Shown here: piece after piece, positions 1 through 9,874 of the stretch | Layout: every line of letters starts with the position of its first letter | Numbering within the stretch: the stretch's first letter is position 1 | Assembly (NCBI GenBank): GCA_029776225.1 | Contig: JAKOTR010000102.1 | Span: forward strand, 1-64,000 | DNA length: 64,000 bases | From: Acidobacteriota bacterium | GTDB lineage: Bacteria > Acidobacteriota > Terriglobia > Bryobacterales > Bryobacteraceae | Direction of reading: 5' to 3' | Notes under the pieces: model-generated | The model's input: the letters and a program-made list of their open reading frames with translations, nothing else | The model's database searches: none | What the model was told of the DNA's origin: nothing | Position numbers and translations under genes: made by a program

Positions 1-450
1 ATCGATTTCTTCGATCCGCAGCAGCGGCAGACCGCTCCCCTGATATCCTCCGGTACTGCCGAACTGAAGGAAGCGCTGATGGAGATCCACGTGGAGGGGC
101 ACCTCAAGACACAGATGGAGGTCTTTTGCGACCGCTGTCTGGAACCGATCTCGCTGCCCATTGACACCGACTTCGACGTCCTCTACCGGTCGGCGGAGTA
201 TATGCCCACGTCCGAAGAGGTCGAGGTAATCGATCGGGAGGCGGAAGTCGGGTTCTACGAGGGTGACGGGCTCGACCTCAAGGATCTTCTTCGGGAACAG
301 GTCTTGTTAGCTCTGCCGATGCATCAGGTCTGCCGCGAGGATTGCCGGGGAATCTGTCCGGTTTGCGGCCAGAACCGGAACAAGACCGAGTGCGGATGCC
401 GTCAGGAGCTGGCGGTTGACGACCGCTGGGCCGGGCTGAAGAACCTTTAA
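1..450 (+). CDS. DUF177 (YceD-like) family protein, 5' partial
   Basis: The reading frame is open from the first base, so the N-terminus lies outside the window; about 149 residues are visible against roughly 170 for the family. The C-terminal half has the paired cysteine signature expected of DUF177 proteins: CDRCLE near the middle, then CREDCRGICPVCGQN and a final CGC. It lies just upstream of rpmF and plsX, the arrangement in which this family usually occurs. Family members are linked to 23S rRNA accumulation in plants and bacteria, but the biochemical role is not settled. The identification rests on the cysteine pattern and on gene order. Confidence 0.88.
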   Translation: MDFFDPQQRQTAPLISSGTAELKEALMEIHVEGHLKTQMEVFCDRCLEPISLPIDTDFDVLYRSAEYMPTSEEVEVIDREAEVGFYEGDGLDLKDLLREQVLLALPMHQVCREDCRGICPVCGQNRNKTECGCRQELAVDDRWAGLKNL

Positions 451-505
451 CCAAAATCTTTAAATCGTGAAAAGCGAAAACAATTCAGTACAATAGGAAC
501 TTACC

Positions 506-688
506 ATGCCGAATCCGAAAAGACGACATTCCGTGCGGCGGCGGGGAAATCGCCGGAGCCACGATGCGTTGAGAGCGCCCGGGTTGTCCGAGTGCCCGAA
601 TTGCCACGAGCCGAAACAGCCGCACCGCGTTTGCCCCCATTGCGGGCAGTACAAGGGCCGCGAGGTGATCGAAGTAGCGGAGACGTAG
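506..688 (+). CDS. rpmF: 50S ribosomal protein L32
   Basis: A 60-residue protein with the L32 hallmarks: an N-terminal MPNPKRRHS, a basic stretch, and a zinc-ribbon-like set CPNCHEP and [11 protein letters not shown]32 is a structural protein of the large ribosomal subunit. The CxxC pairs indicate the zinc-binding form rather than the cysteine-free paralogue. ATG 506 is preceded by TAGGAAC as a modest ribosome binding site. It sits between the DUF177 gene and plsX, the usual rpmF-plsX linkage that couples ribosome and lipid synthesis genes. Confidence 0.97.
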   Translation: MPNPKRRHSVRRRGNRRSHDALRAPGLSECPNCHEPKQPHRVCPHCGQYKGREVIEVAET

Positions 689-704
689 CCGGCCGAGTAC
701 TTCC

Positions 705-1739
705 ATGGTGACGATCGCTGTTGACGCTATGGGGGGCGACAACGCCCCGAAAGTAGAAGTCGAGGGAGCGATCCGGGCAGCGCGGAGCCTGGGCATCCGC
801 GTGGTGCTCGTCGGACGGGAAGACGTCCTGAAAAAGGAGCTTGCACAGCAGAACGGCAACCTGGGCTTGCCGATCGAAATTGTCCACGCCTCGGAGCAAG
901 TCACCATGCAGGACAGCGCCGCGCGCGCGGTGCGGACCAAACGGGACAGCTCCATCCGCGTCGCGTCGCGCCTGGTGCGCGACGGCGTGGCGCAAGGTTG
1001 GGTGTCCGCGGGCAACACCGGCGCGGCCATGGCCACCGCCAAGATGGTGCAGGGCATGGTGCCGGGCGTCGACCGTCCCGCGCTGGCTTCCACATTTCCA
1101 ACGATCAAAGGCACGCCCGCCGTCATGATGGACGTGGGCGCCAACGTGGACTGCAGCCCGCAGATGCTCGCGCAGTTCGCCTTGATGGGCGAGATTTACG
1201 CGCGCATCATCCTGCACACGCAAAACCCGCGCGTGGGCTTGCTGTCGATCGGCGAAGAAGAGCACAAGGGCAACGAGCTGACGCGGAACGCGACGCCGCT
1301 GTTGAAGTCCCTGCCCATCAACTTCATCGGCAACGTGGAGGGGCGCGACCTCTACACGGGAAAAGCCGACGTGGTGATTTGCGACGGATTCATCGGGAAT
1401 GTGGCGCTGAAAGTCAGCGAAGGCCTGATCGAAGTGATCAAGCAGATGCTGAGGGAGTCGCTCCAGGCGACCATCACCCGGAAGATCGGCTACGTGCTCT
1501 CCCGAACCGCCTTTGACGATTTCAAAAAGCGCGTGGACTATTCAGAGTACGGAGGGGCGCTGCTTCTGGGCGTTCGCGGCGTGTGCATTATTTGCCACGG
1601 CCGCTCGAACGCCAATGCAATCAAGAACGCGATCCGCGTAGCGGCAGAGTTCGCTGAAAACCGTATCAACGACCGGATTGAAAACGAACTCCGCCGCTGG
1701 ACTGAAAGCACAAAAGAAGCAGCCATTCCATTGAAGTGA
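705..1739 (+). CDS. plsX: Phosphate acyltransferase PlsX
   Basis: A 344-residue protein beginning [16 protein letters not shown], the diagnostic PlsX N-terminus, with later family motifs [18 protein letters not shown] and [12 protein letters not shown]. PlsX makes acyl-phosphate from acyl-ACP at the membrane surface and so commits acyl chains to phospholipid synthesis through PlsY. The length is normal. The stop overlaps the GTG start of the next gene by three bases, suggesting translational coupling with dsbD, which is an unusual partner. The usual plsX neighbours fabH and fabD are not downstream. Confidence 0.96.
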   Translation: MVTIAVDAMGGDNAPKVEVEGAIRAARSLGIRVVLVGREDVLKKELAQQNGNLGLPIEIVHASEQVTMQDSAARAVRTKRDSSIRVASRLVRDGVAQGWVSAGNTGAAMATAKMVQGMVPGVDRPALASTFPTIKGTPAVMMDVGANVDCSPQMLAQFALMGEIYARIILHTQNPRVGLLSIGEEEHKGNELTRNATPLLKSLPINFIGNVEGRDLYTGKADVVICDGFIGNVALKVSEGLIEVIKQMLRESLQATITRKIGYVLSRTAFDDFKKRVDYSEYGGALLLGVRGVCIICHGRSNANAIKNAIRVAAEFAENRINDRIENELRRWTESTKEAAIPLK

Positions 1740-3634
1740 AATTGCGGGTTTCCATCCTGGCGTTGGCGGGCCTGCTCGGCGTGGGGTGGAAACCGCTTCC
1801 CGCACAGCAACTGAACCCCGTGCGGTGGAGCGCCGAGGCGGAGCCCGCACGGGTAGCGCCCGGTTCGCGCACAACCATCCGGGTGACGGCCCGGCTGGAC
1901 CCCGGCTGGCACCTCTACTCGCTGGCCGTGCCGGAGCCGATCATTCCCACCTCCATCACGCTGGCCGAGAATCCGGCCGTTGAATCCTTCCAGCTCTATC
2001 AGCCGCAGGCAGCAGTCGCCTTCGACCCCAATTTCGGCTTCGACGTGGCGACGTACGAAGACGAGGCGGTTTTTCTGCTCGACGTGCGGATTGCGAAGAA
2101 CGCTCCTCCGGGCACGGTGGAACTCACCGCCGGCGTGCGATACCAGACCTGCAATAACAAGATGTGCCTGCCTCCGCGGCGTGTGACGGCGCCGGTGAGC
2201 ATAACGATTGACCCCAAGGCGGAGACGGCGCAGTTCGTTCCGCCGGCAGGATACACCCTGTTCGATCCCGCAGCGCCTCGCCCGCAGGCGCAGGCAGCCG
2301 CGGCGCCCGCAGTTGCAGAGACCACGGCCGGGGTGCCGCTTCAAACGACGGCCTCTTCGCAAGGACTGCTCCTCTTCATGGCGGTGGCCTTCGGCGTCGG
2401 AGTGGCCGCCATCTTCACTCCCTGCGTGTTTCCGATGATCCCGATCACGGTCTCGTACTTTTTGAACAAGCCGGAAGCGGGGCGCGGCCGGGGCGTCTTC
2501 GACGCGGTGGTGTTCTGCCTCGGAATCATCGTGCTGTTCACGACGCTGGGCGCGGTGGCGACGGCGGCGCTGGGAGCGTCCGGCATGGTGCAGCTTGGCT
2601 CCAATGTCTGGGTGAACGCCTTCATCGCTCTCGTGTTTTTGGTGTTCGGCCTGAGCCTGCTGGGCGCATTTGAAATCACCATCCCCTCGGGGATTCTGAC
2701 GCGGCTGGACCGCGCTTCGCAGGGCGGCGGGATCGCGGGCACGCTGTTAATGGGCCTGACGTTTTCGCTCACCGCGTTTGCCTGCGTCGGACCGTTTGTG
2801 GGCACGCTGCTGGCGGCTTCGGTTACAGGCGGAGGAGTGCGCCCGCTGGCCGGGATGCTCTCGTTCGCAACCGGACTGGCCACGCCGTTTTTCTTCCTGG
2901 CAGCCTTTCCCTCGTATCTGAAACGCCTGCCGCGAAGCGGCGGCTGGCTGGAGAGGGTGAAGGTGGTGATGGGGTTCCTGATCCTGGCGGCGATGCTCAA
3001 GTACCTGAGCTCCGTGGACAAGGTGATGCAGTGGAACGTGATCACCCGCGAGCGGTTTCTGGCGGTCTGGATCGTGCTGTTCTCGCTGGCCGGGCTGTAC
3101 CTGCTCGGGTTCCTGCGAATGCACGGGATCAAGCCCGACGAGCCGCTCGGGATATGGCGGCTGTTGACCGGCGCCGCGCTGGTGACGTTCGCCATCAGCC
3201 TTGTGCCGGGCATGCTCGGCGGCCATCTCGGCGAACTGGAGGCCTTTATTCCGCCTCCCGCGCAGGGCCGCAGCGGCGAGGTCGCGTGGATGAAAAACCA
3301 GTACGAGGAAGCGCTCGCGCGGGCGCGCGCGGAAAACAAACTCGTGCTGATCAGCTTCACAGGGTACGCTTGCACGAACTGCCAGTGGATGAAGGCCAAC
3401 ATGTTCACGCGGCCGGAAATCGCCGCCGCGATGAATGACTTCGTGGCGGTGGAGCTTTACACGGACGGCACGGACGCAGCTTCCGAGGCGAACCAGAAGC
3501 TCCAGGAGTCCCGGTTCCGCACCGTCGCCATTCCCTACTACGCCATTCTGACCCCGGATGAGAAGGTGGTCGCGACTTTTCCGGGATTAACGCGTAATCC
3601 GGCCGAGTTTCTGGCGTTTCTGAAGACCAGATAG
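1736..3634 (+). CDS. dsbD: Thiol:disulfide interchange protein DsbD
   Basis: A 632-residue protein with the three-part DsbD layout. A signal peptide (to about residue 23) leads into a periplasmic alpha domain with the C139/C144 pair (TCNNKMC). The central membrane domain has about eight hydrophobic segments, with C230 in a CVFPMIP motif and C350 in FACVGP. The C-terminal thioredoxin-like gamma domain carries C546-T-N-C549. The protein moves electrons from cytoplasmic thioredoxin across the inner membrane to periplasmic thiol proteins. The start is GTG 1736, overlapping the plsX stop. The CTNC active site is less common than the usual CVAC/CVSC of DsbD gamma domains, so the redox potential may differ. 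Confidence 0.93.
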   Translation: MKLRVSILALAGLLGVGWKPLPAQQLNPVRWSAEAEPARVAPGSRTTIRVTARLDPGWHLYSLAVPEPIIPTSITLAENPAVESFQLYQPQAAVAFDPNFGFDVATYEDEAVFLLDVRIAKNAPPGTVELTAGVRYQTCNNKMCLPPRRVTAPVSITIDPKAETAQFVPPAGYTLFDPAAPRPQAQAAAAPAVAETTAGVPLQTTASSQGLLLFMAVAFGVGVAAIFTPCVFPMIPITVSYFLNKPEAGRGRGVFDAVVFCLGIIVLFTTLGAVATAALGASGMVQLGSNVWVNAFIALVFLVFGLSLLGAFEITIPSGILTRLDRASQGGGIAGTLLMGLTFSLTAFACVGPFVGTLLAASVTGGGVRPLAGMLSFATGLATPFFFLAAFPSYLKRLPRSGGWLERVKVVMGFLILAAMLKYLSSVDKVMQWNVITRERFLAVWIVLFSLAGLYLLGFLRMHGIKPDEPLGIWRLLTGAALVTFAISLVPGMLGGHLGELEAFIPPPAQGRSGEVAWMKNQYEEALARARAENKLVLISFTGYACTNCQWMKANMFTRPEIAAAMNDFVAVELYTDGTDAASEANQKLQESRFRTVAIPYYAILTPDEKVVATFPGLTRNPAEFLAFLKTR

Positions 3635-3826
3635 AAGCGCGCGTTCGGCGAATCGCTGCACTTCCCTGCCCCGGCCCACCTGCACCTTTGCTGTACGCGC
3701 CATCGAGCGCGTGATCGCTCTGTAGTACGCGCCCGCCCGGTAGCAAACCCCGCCAAACCGCCGCCGGAAATGCACTACCCTGGAACTAGACAGAGACTCC
3801 GCGGGGGCAAGGGAGGGGTCGCAGGT

Positions 3827-4630
3827 ATGGGCCTACGTGCGCCCGGACACATACGGGCTGGCTTCACCAGAACTACCGCAGCAGCGTTTCTTTGTGCCGC
3901 TCTTGTGTGTGGCGCGGCCAACGCGAACGCCCAGAGTCAAGCCGGCAGGCCGGCGAGTGACTGGGAATTTCGACTCACGCCGTATCTGTGGTTTGCGGGC
4001 TTTACAGGGACCGTTGGGGCCGGCGGACGCACGGCAGACATCGACGCGCCGTTTCGGGATGTCTTCGACGAGTTGAATTTCGGCGCCATGGTGAATTTTG
4101 AAGCGCGGAAAAACAGGTTCACAACCTTGGTGGACGGATTCTATGTGAGTCTCACGGACGAGAAGTCGATCTCCATTCCGTCCGGGTTGAACCTAAAGGC
4201 CAACTCGAAGACGTTCGTTTTGAACCCCGATGTTGGGTTCCGGCTTTTGGGTGGGGACAAAGCCTCGGTCGATTTCCTGACCGGAATCCGATACTGGCAC
4301 ATCAAGAACTCGCTGGAGATCGAGTCTGAGGTTTTGCCGGGCGCGCCGGAGGTCTCGGGAAGCAAGGACTGGGTGGATCCGGTGCTCGGAGCACAGATAG
4401 GGTTGAAGCTTCCGGGGCGCTGGCGGGCGCGGCTGCAGGGCGATGCCGGGGGATTCGGCGCAGGTTCGGACTTGACATGGCAGGTGGTTGCCTCGCTGGG
4501 ATACGAACTCTCGAACAAAACTGCCGTGAACGCCGGCTACCGCTATCTTGACGTCGATTACAGAAGCGGAGATTTTCGTTTCGACACCGCCCTCAGCGGC
4601 TTCCTGCTGGGCGTGTCGTTCCGGTTCTGA
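3827..4630 (+). CDS. Predicted outer-membrane beta-barrel protein
   Basis: About 267 residues with a signal peptide (hydrophobic TTAAAFLCAALVCGAANANA, cleavage near AQS). Alternating beta-strand sequence follows, including WEFRLTPYLWFAGFTG and repeated Tyr/Gly/Phe-rich strands, and the protein ends in aromatic GVSFRF, typical of BAM-inserted barrels. ATG 3827 is preferred over an in-frame ATG at 3770 because GGGAGGGG lies eight bases upstream and the signal peptide starts there. No specific substrate can be inferred. It stands alone between dsbD and a DUF202 gene. The preceding 190 bases hold no gene I can support. Confidence 0.8.
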   Translation: MGLRAPGHIRAGFTRTTAAAFLCAALVCGAANANAQSQAGRPASDWEFRLTPYLWFAGFTGTVGAGGRTADIDAPFRDVFDELNFGAMVNFEARKNRFTTLVDGFYVSLTDEKSISIPSGLNLKANSKTFVLNPDVGFRLLGGDKASVDFLTGIRYWHIKNSLEIESEVLPGAPEVSGSKDWVDPVLGAQIGLKLPGRWRARLQGDAGGFGAGSDLTWQVVASLGYELSNKTAVNAGYRYLDVDYRSGDFRFDTALSGFLLGVSFRF

Positions 4631-4659
4631 ACCAGCCCCAGACAGCGGCCGGGAGAGTG

Positions 4660-5052
4660 ATGCCTGAAGGACGCCAAAACGAAGGGGGCACTCACGCCAG
4701 CGCGAGAGATCATCTGGCGAACGAGCGAACGTTCCTGGCATGGCTGCGCACAGCGGTTGCGCTGATCAGTCTGGGGATTGCGATCAATCGCTTCAGCCTG
4801 TATCTCAGCCGGTTGGAGGAGACCACTGCGAAGCGTCTGGGCGAAGGGTCGTTCGTCGATGCAGAGCGGCTTGGACTCGGCTTGATTCTGTTCGGAATGC
4901 TCGGGTTGGTATTGTCGGCGTTCCGGTATAAGCGGACTTACGACAGTCTGGAGCGCGGAACATACAAGCCCGATCCGGTCATCATCTGGGTCACTACGGG
5001 GGCGGTTCTGATCCTGGGCGGGCTGACCACGGCGTGGCTGTTCCAGAGGTGA
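4660..5052 (+). CDS. DUF202 (YidH-like) inner-membrane protein
   Basis: A 130-residue protein with the DUF202 signature at the start, RDHLANERTFLAWLRTAVAL, followed by three hydrophobic segments (about residues 25-45, 65-85 and 105-125). These are small inner-membrane proteins of unknown function. GTG 4657 and ATG 4660 are adjacent candidate starts in the same frame; GGGAG at 4651 sits closer to ideal spacing for the ATG. It follows the outer-membrane barrel gene by about 30 bases and may share its transcript. Confidence 0.85.
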   Translation: MPEGRQNEGGTHASARDHLANERTFLAWLRTAVALISLGIAINRFSLYLSRLEETTAKRLGEGSFVDAERLGLGLILFGMLGLVLSAFRYKRTYDSLERGTYKPDPVIIWVTTGAVLILGGLTTAWLFQR

Positions 5053-5056
5053 TCCG

Positions 5057-5251
5057 TCAGCGGGAATCTTCGCTCCGCCGTTTCGCCAGGAGCGCAGCAT
5101 GCTCCGCGCACACTGCTGCGCGAATTCTCAGTGCGGGCAAGACTCCCAACGTCTCGACGGCCAGATTCGGGCAACCGGGCCAGTCGCACAAGTACCCCGA
5201 GAGAGTCTCTTCGCGACCCTCGACCGTGGTTCGGATTGTTGCGTGAGGCAT
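5057..5251 (-). CDS. Small protein with zinc-binding-like CDWPGCPN / CAEH motifs
   Basis: A 64-residue reading frame facing the DUF202 gene and ending five bases beyond its stop. It contains LCDWPGCPNLAVE and, about 20 residues later, VCAEHAALLAKR. This gives a CxxxxC...CxxH arrangement that could hold one zinc ion, like many short bacterial zinc-finger proteins. The composition (balanced acidic and basic residues, hydrophobic core) looks like real protein rather than a shadow frame. No strong ribosome binding site is visible and I do not recognise the family, so this is a moderate call. Confidence 0.5.
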   Translation of the reverse strand: MPHATIRTTVEGREETLSGYLCDWPGCPNLAVETLGVLPALRIRAAVCAEHAALLAKRRSEDSR

Positions 5252-5609
5252 CGTCGTTCCAGGATCCCGCGTGGTGCTTCGGGCTCGAACGTCTCATTAT
5301 CGCCAATTCCGGACAGAACGCGCCGGCCTGAGGCTAACCCGCTTTTCCACCTATCGTCCCGCTCTTCGATTGCAAGAAATGAACGGGCTGTTCTGAATTG
5401 GTACGTCCGTACACAGGTGCTCCTCGATCGCTGGCGTGGCCAAGTCGTTGAATGCCTGAAAGACAAACTTGGATCCGCCTGATTCCTCTAGGCGTCTACG
5501 TAAGCAGGGGCATTCACTCCGCGATCCTGCTCGAAGATGAGGGATGCGTCAGCAGCAGGAGGGGATCCAGACACGCGCGACATCGCGGAAAAATCACAGG
5601 GGATCATCC
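5252..5609. other. Gene-poor 358-base interval upstream of the sulfatase
   Basis: No reading frame here has convincing protein character or a start signal. It must hold the control region of the sulfatase, whose ribosome binding site is at its right end, and of the small minus-strand gene at its left end. I cannot identify a clear sigma-70 promoter or an inverted repeat. Confidence 0.4.
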
Positions 5610-7931
5610 ATGGCAAGAAAATTCAATGGTGTCATCAAGCTCGACGTCCGCGACTCTAAACCGGATTGGAAGCCATATGAGCTGAAGAAAGCGCCGGCGG
5701 GCGCGCCGAATGTTTTGATCGTGTTGTTCGACGACACGGGAATGGCTGCGTGGTCGCCGTTCGGCGGCCGCATCAACATGCCCACGTTGCAAAGACTGGC
5801 CGACAACGGTCTGATGTACTCGCAATGGCACACCACCGCGCTGTGCTCGCCGACCCGGTCGTGTTTCCTCACGGGACGCAATCACCACGTGAACCGCTTT
5901 GCGTCCATCACCGAAGCAGCCGACGGATTTCCCGGCGCGGCCGGGCGGCTCCCAGCCGAGTGCGCCACCATCGCCCAGGTGCTTCAGGACAATGGCTACA
6001 GCACCTTCTGGTTGGGGAAGAACCACAACGTCCCCACGGAGGATATTTCGAGCGGCGGCAGCAAGTCCGAGTGGCCGCTCCAGAAAGGGTTCGACCGTTT
6101 CTACGGGTTCCTCGGCGGCGAGACCAACAACTGGTATCCCGACCTTGTCGAGGACAACCGGTTCATCGAGCAGCCGTATACTCCGGAGCAGGGCTACCAC
6201 CTCTCGAAAGACCTCGCCGACCAGGCGCTCAAGATGCTGCTCGATCAGCAGTCGGCGAACCCTTCCAAACCGTGGTTCATGTGGTTTTGTCCAGGCGCCA
6301 ACCACGCGCCGCACCACAGCCCCCGGGAATACGCGGACAAGTACAAAGGCATGTTCGACGACGGCTACGAAGCATATCGCGAGTGGGTGCTGAAGCGCAT
6401 GATCGAGAAAGGAGTTCTGCCGGAAGGGACAGTACTGACTCCGATCAATCCGATGCCGGGGGACGTTGCGAATCCGGCCGACTACGTCCGGCCATGGAGC
6501 ACGCTGAGTGCCGACGAGAAGAGGCTCTTCGCGCGCATGGCGGAAGTGTATGCCGGTTTTTCCGAATACACGGACGTTCAGGTGGGGCGCATCATCGATT
6601 ATCTCGAGCAGACCGGGCAGCTCGACAATACGCTGATTTTCTATTGCGCGGATAATGGGGCATCCGGCGAAGGCAGCCCGAACGGATCCGTGAACGAGAA
6701 CAAGTTTTTTAACGGGTACCCGGACGACTTGTCCGAAAACCTCAAGTATCTCGACGTTTTGGGTGGACCGGATACTTACAATCACTATCCCACCGGCTGG
6801 GCCGTGGCGTTCAGCACTCCGTTCCAGATGTTCAAGCGGTACTCGCAGTTTGCGGGCGGGACCTGCGATCCGCTCGTGATCCACTGGCCCAAGGGCATCA
6901 AGGCGAAGGGAGAAGTACGCCACCAGTACCACCATTGCACGGACATCGTGCCCACGATCCTGGATGTCACCGGCCTGGAGATGCCGAAGGTTTACCGCGG
7001 CGTCGAACAGTACCCGCTCAGCGGAGTTTCGATGCGATACTCGTTCGACGATGCGGAGACCCCCACACGGAAAAAGCGGCAGTATTACGCAATGCTCGGC
7101 ACGCGCGGCATCTGGCAGGACGGGTGGAAGGCCGCCGCGCTCCACGCGCCACTCAGTGGAAAAGGCGAGTTCGAGAAGGACCGGTGGGAGTTGTATCACG
7201 TGGACAGCGACCGGTCCGAGTCGAAGAACCTCGCCAGTGAACATCCCGAGAAGCTGAAGGAGCTCATAGCGGCATGGTTCGAGGAAGCGGACAAGAACTT
7301 CGTGCTGCCGCTGGACGATCGTTCCGCTCCGGAACTACTAACAATCCAGCGTCCGCAACCGGAGCCACCTCGCACGCGCTTCATCTACTATCCCGGTACG
7401 ACGCCCGTTCCGGAGGCCGTTGCGGTTAACATCCGCGGGCGGTCTTACAAAATCATTGCCGACGTAGACCTTACATCCGACTCTCGCGGCGTGATCTTCG
7501 CGCATGGCTCGCGCTTTGGCGGCCACGCTCTGTTCATCAAAAATCGAAAGCTGTACTACGTGTACAACTTTCTCGGCATCAAGCCGGAGCAGAAGTTCGT
7601 CTCCGGAGAGCTCCCTACCGGCAAGCACGCGCTTGGCATGGCGTTCATTCGGGAGAAGCCGGGCCAGTACGGCGAGTCGCTTGGCAGAACGCAGCTCTAT
7701 GTCGACGACAAGGTCGTAGCGGAAGGCCCGATGCGGGCACAGACCGGACATTTCACGCTCTGCGGCGACGGGCTCTGCATCGGATTCGACAGCGCAGACA
7801 GGGTGAGCGAGGAATACGAAGCCCCGTACTTCTTCACCGGCGGCAAGATTCTCGGGGTTGCCGTTGACGTGAGCGACGAGGTTTACCTTGACCTCGAGCG
7901 TGAGGCAGTTGCCGCTCTCGCACGTGATTAG
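5610..7931 (+). CDS. Type I (formylglycine-dependent) arylsulfatase
   Basis: A 773-residue protein of the alkaline-phosphatase superfamily. The metal-binding DD lies at residues 41-42 (VLFDDTGM). The sulfatase signature C79-S-P-T-R83 follows, in which Cys is converted to the catalytic formylglycine. A C-terminal region of about 200 residues looks beta-rich and resembles the large AtsA-type bacterial arylsulfatases. Substrates are expected to be sulfate esters. No signal peptide is visible, so it is probably cytoplasmic. ATG 5610 is chosen because AGGGGATC precedes it; an in-frame ATG at 5544 would add 22 residues not seen in the family. No maturase (FGE or anSME) gene is in the window. Confidence 0.93.
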   Translation: MARKFNGVIKLDVRDSKPDWKPYELKKAPAGAPNVLIVLFDDTGMAAWSPFGGRINMPTLQRLADNGLMYSQWHTTALCSPTRSCFLTGRNHHVNRFASITEAADGFPGAAGRLPAECATIAQVLQDNGYSTFWLGKNHNVPTEDISSGGSKSEWPLQKGFDRFYGFLGGETNNWYPDLVEDNRFIEQPYTPEQGYHLSKDLADQALKMLLDQQSANPSKPWFMWFCPGANHAPHHSPREYADKYKGMFDDGYEAYREWVLKRMIEKGVLPEGTVLTPINPMPGDVANPADYVRPWSTLSADEKRLFARMAEVYAGFSEYTDVQVGRIIDYLEQTGQLDNTLIFYCADNGASGEGSPNGSVNENKFFNGYPDDLSENLKYLDVLGGPDTYNHYPTGWAVAFSTPFQMFKRYSQFAGGTCDPLVIHWPKGIKAKGEVRHQYHHCTDIVPTILDVTGLEMPKVYRGVEQYPLSGVSMRYSFDDAETPTRKKRQYYAMLGTRGIWQDGWKAAALHAPLSGKGEFEKDRWELYHVDSDRSESKNLASEHPEKLKELIAAWFEEADKNFVLPLDDRSAPELLTIQRPQPEPPRTRFIYYPGTTPVPEAVAVNIRGRSYKIIADVDLTSDSRGVIFAHGSRFGGHALFIKNRKLYYVYNFLGIKPEQKFVSGELPTGKHALGMAFIREKPGQYGESLGRTQLYVDDKVVAEGPMRAQTGHFTLCGDGLCIGFDSADRVSEEYEAPYFFTGGKILGVAVDVSDEVYLDLEREAVAALARD

Positions 7932-7940
7932 ATCAGTTAC

Positions 7941-7984
7941 ATTTCAGGGGCGGGAGGAGCATTCAGCACTCCCGCCCATGAAAT
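7941..7984. terminator. Strong hairpin between convergent sulfatase and ilvD
   Basis: An inverted repeat with outer arms ATTTCA/TGAAAT and inner arms GGGCGGGAG/CTCCCGCCC, separated by one G-A mismatch, around a 12-base loop. It sits exactly between two convergent stop codons (7931 and 8003). No long T-run follows on either strand, so its role as a bidirectional terminator is inferred from position and stem strength. Confidence 0.7.
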
Positions 7985-8002
7985 CCAGCAGGCAGCGCCT
8001 TC

Positions 8003-9721
8003 CTAAATCTCGAACACCGCGCCGGTATCCGCGCTGGTGACGTGCAGCAGATAGCGGGCGAGCCAGCCGCGTTTCACCTTGGGCTCGAAGGGCGGCAGCG
8101 CGGCCAGGCGCCGCTCGATCTCCTCATCGCTCACCTTCAACTCCAGCCGGCACGTGTTGGCGTTGATGTAGATGCGGTCGCCGGGCTGGACGATCGCGAT
8201 CGGACCGCGGGCCGCCGCCTCCGGCGCCACGTGCCCTATGCACAAGCCGCGCGTGCCGCCTGAAAAGCGCCCGTCGGTGATCAGAGCCGCGCGCACGCCC
8301 GCGCCGACCAGCGCCGACGTCGGCGAGAGCATCTCCTGCATTCCCGGACCGCCGCGGGGGCCTTCGTAGCGGATCACCACCACGTCCCCGTCCTTCACCT
8401 CGCCCGCAAGAATGCCGGTCAGCGCGTCTTCCTGCGATTCGTAGATTTTCGCAGGGCCCTCGAACTCCATCATCGAGGGATCGACGCCGGCCACCTTCAC
8501 CACCGCGCCTTTCGGCGCAAGGTTTCCGAACAGCACCGCCAGCCCGCCGGTCTTGGAGAACGGCGCGGAGACTTTCCGGATCACGTCTCCGTCCGCGTCG
8601 GGAGCGCAGGCGACGGCATCGGCCAGTTTGCCCCAGACGGTCGGGACATCGAGCTTGAGGCCGGTGTTCGCGTTGCGGTCCAGCTCCTTGAGGATCGCGG
8701 GGATCCCTCCCATGCGGTGCACATCCTCGACGTGCACTTCGGGGCGGCTGGGAGACACCTTGCAGATGTTCGGCGTGACGGCCGCAATCTCGTTCAGCCG
8801 CGCCAGATCGAACTTAATTCCGGCGGAGTGCGCCAGCGCGAGCGCGTGCAGGATCGTGTTGCTGGAGCCGCCCATGGCCATATCGAGAATGAAGGCGTTT
8901 ACCAGCGCCTGCTCGGTCACGATGTCCAGCGGGCGAATGTTGTTCTCCAGGCACCGTTTCAAAGTGCGCGCCGCATTCTTGGCCAGTTCGATGCGTTCGG
9001 GGTTGGGCTCGGTGGAATCGCCGGCCCAGCGCTCCGCCGGTATGGTCCCGTTGCCGGGCAGCGCCAGCCCGATGACCTCACCCAGGCAGTTCATCGAGTT
9101 CGCGGTGAACATTCCGGAGCAACTGCCGCAGCCGGGGCAGGCTTTTTCCGCCAGGGCGCGCAGTTCGGCATCGCTCATCTTGCCGACGCTGTTCTTGCCC
9201 ACGCCCTCGAAAACGGTGATGAGGTCCGTGTTGCCCCGGCCGGCGAGCATCGGCCCACCGCTCACGTATACCGCGGGTATATTGATCCGCACCATGGCGT
9301 TGTACATCGCCGGAACGATCTTGTCGCAGTTCGCGATGCCGATCCAGGCGTCGCAGGGATGCGCGCCGATAATCGATTCGATCTGATCCGCGATCAATTC
9401 GCGAGACGCCAGCGAGTACTTCATCCCGAAGTGCCCCATCGCGATGCCGTCGCAGATGGCGCCGCCCACGTTTACGTACCAGACGTTGAATCCGAGGGCC
9501 TTCAACTCATCCCGCACGACCGCGCCGATCTTATCCAGGTGCGCGTGTCCGGGGATCTGGTTTGTATATGAGTTGATGACGGTAACGAAGGGACGCTTCA
9601 GATCATCCAATGAGCGAATGACGCCTTCGGCAATCATCAGCGACGCGGCAGGAAGCATGTGTTTGCCTTCGGCGATGATACGGCTACCACGTTTACGGAT
9701 GTTCTCGATGCCTGCGTTCAT
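8003..9721 (-). CDS. ilvD: Dihydroxy-acid dehydratase
   Basis: A 572-residue IlvD/Edd family protein. It converts 2,3-dihydroxy-isovalerate and dihydroxy-methylvalerate to the 2-oxo acids of valine and isoleucine synthesis. Motifs seen include [26 protein letters not shown] and the cysteine-rich [20 protein letters not shown], plus the C-terminal [15 protein letters not shown]. The first conserved loop is IPGHAHL rather than NPCNAHL, which resembles the E. coli type that carries an oxygen-labile [4Fe-4S] cluster; the cluster type here is inference. It is a single gene facing the sulfatase, with no other ilv genes nearby. Confidence 0.96.
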   Translation of the reverse strand: MNAGIENIRKRGSRIIAEGKHMLPAASLMIAEGVIRSLDDLKRPFVTVINSYTNQIPGHAHLDKIGAVVRDELKALGFNVWYVNVGGAICDGIAMGHFGMKYSLASRELIADQIESIIGAHPCDAWIGIANCDKIVPAMYNAMVRINIPAVYVSGGPMLAGRGNTDLITVFEGVGKNSVGKMSDAELRALAEKACPGCGSCSGMFTANSMNCLGEVIGLALPGNGTIPAERWAGDSTEPNPERIELAKNAARTLKRCLENNIRPLDIVTEQALVNAFILDMAMGGSSNTILHALALAHSAGIKFDLARLNEIAAVTPNICKVSPSRPEVHVEDVHRMGGIPAILKELDRNANTGLKLDVPTVWGKLADAVACAPDADGDVIRKVSAPFSKTGGLAVLFGNLAPKGAVVKVAGVDPSMMEFEGPAKIYESQEDALTGILAGEVKDGDVVVIRYEGPRGGPGMQEMLSPTSALVGAGVRAALITDGRFSGGTRGLCIGHVAPEAAARGPIAIVQPGDRIYINANTCRLELKVSDEEIERRLAALPPFEPKVKRGWLARYLLHVTSADTGAVFEI

Positions 9722-9874
9722 GATTTTTCTATTTTGGCAGAAGCAATCCGTCGCGTGTGAACCGCTGGATGGGAGTTGCGCTCTTACCTTCCTTTAGCAA
9801 GCAGGACAGGTATGTCCAAAATTCGTGTTGCACGGGTCCGGGGTTGGTGCTAGGTTGGAACTGCGGAGGGGATT

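Noticed and set aside
3587-3775. A 62-residue basic minus-strand frame between dsbD and the barrel gene
   Set aside because: Overlaps the dsbD 3' end, Arg-rich composition, no ribosome binding site or motif.
8003-9721. Assignment of ilvD as phosphogluconate dehydratase (edd)
   Set aside because: Length (572), the first loop IPGHAHL and the [15 protein letters not shown] end fit dihydroxy-acid dehydratase, and no Entner-Doudoroff neighbour is present; Edd is about 600 residues with different spacing.
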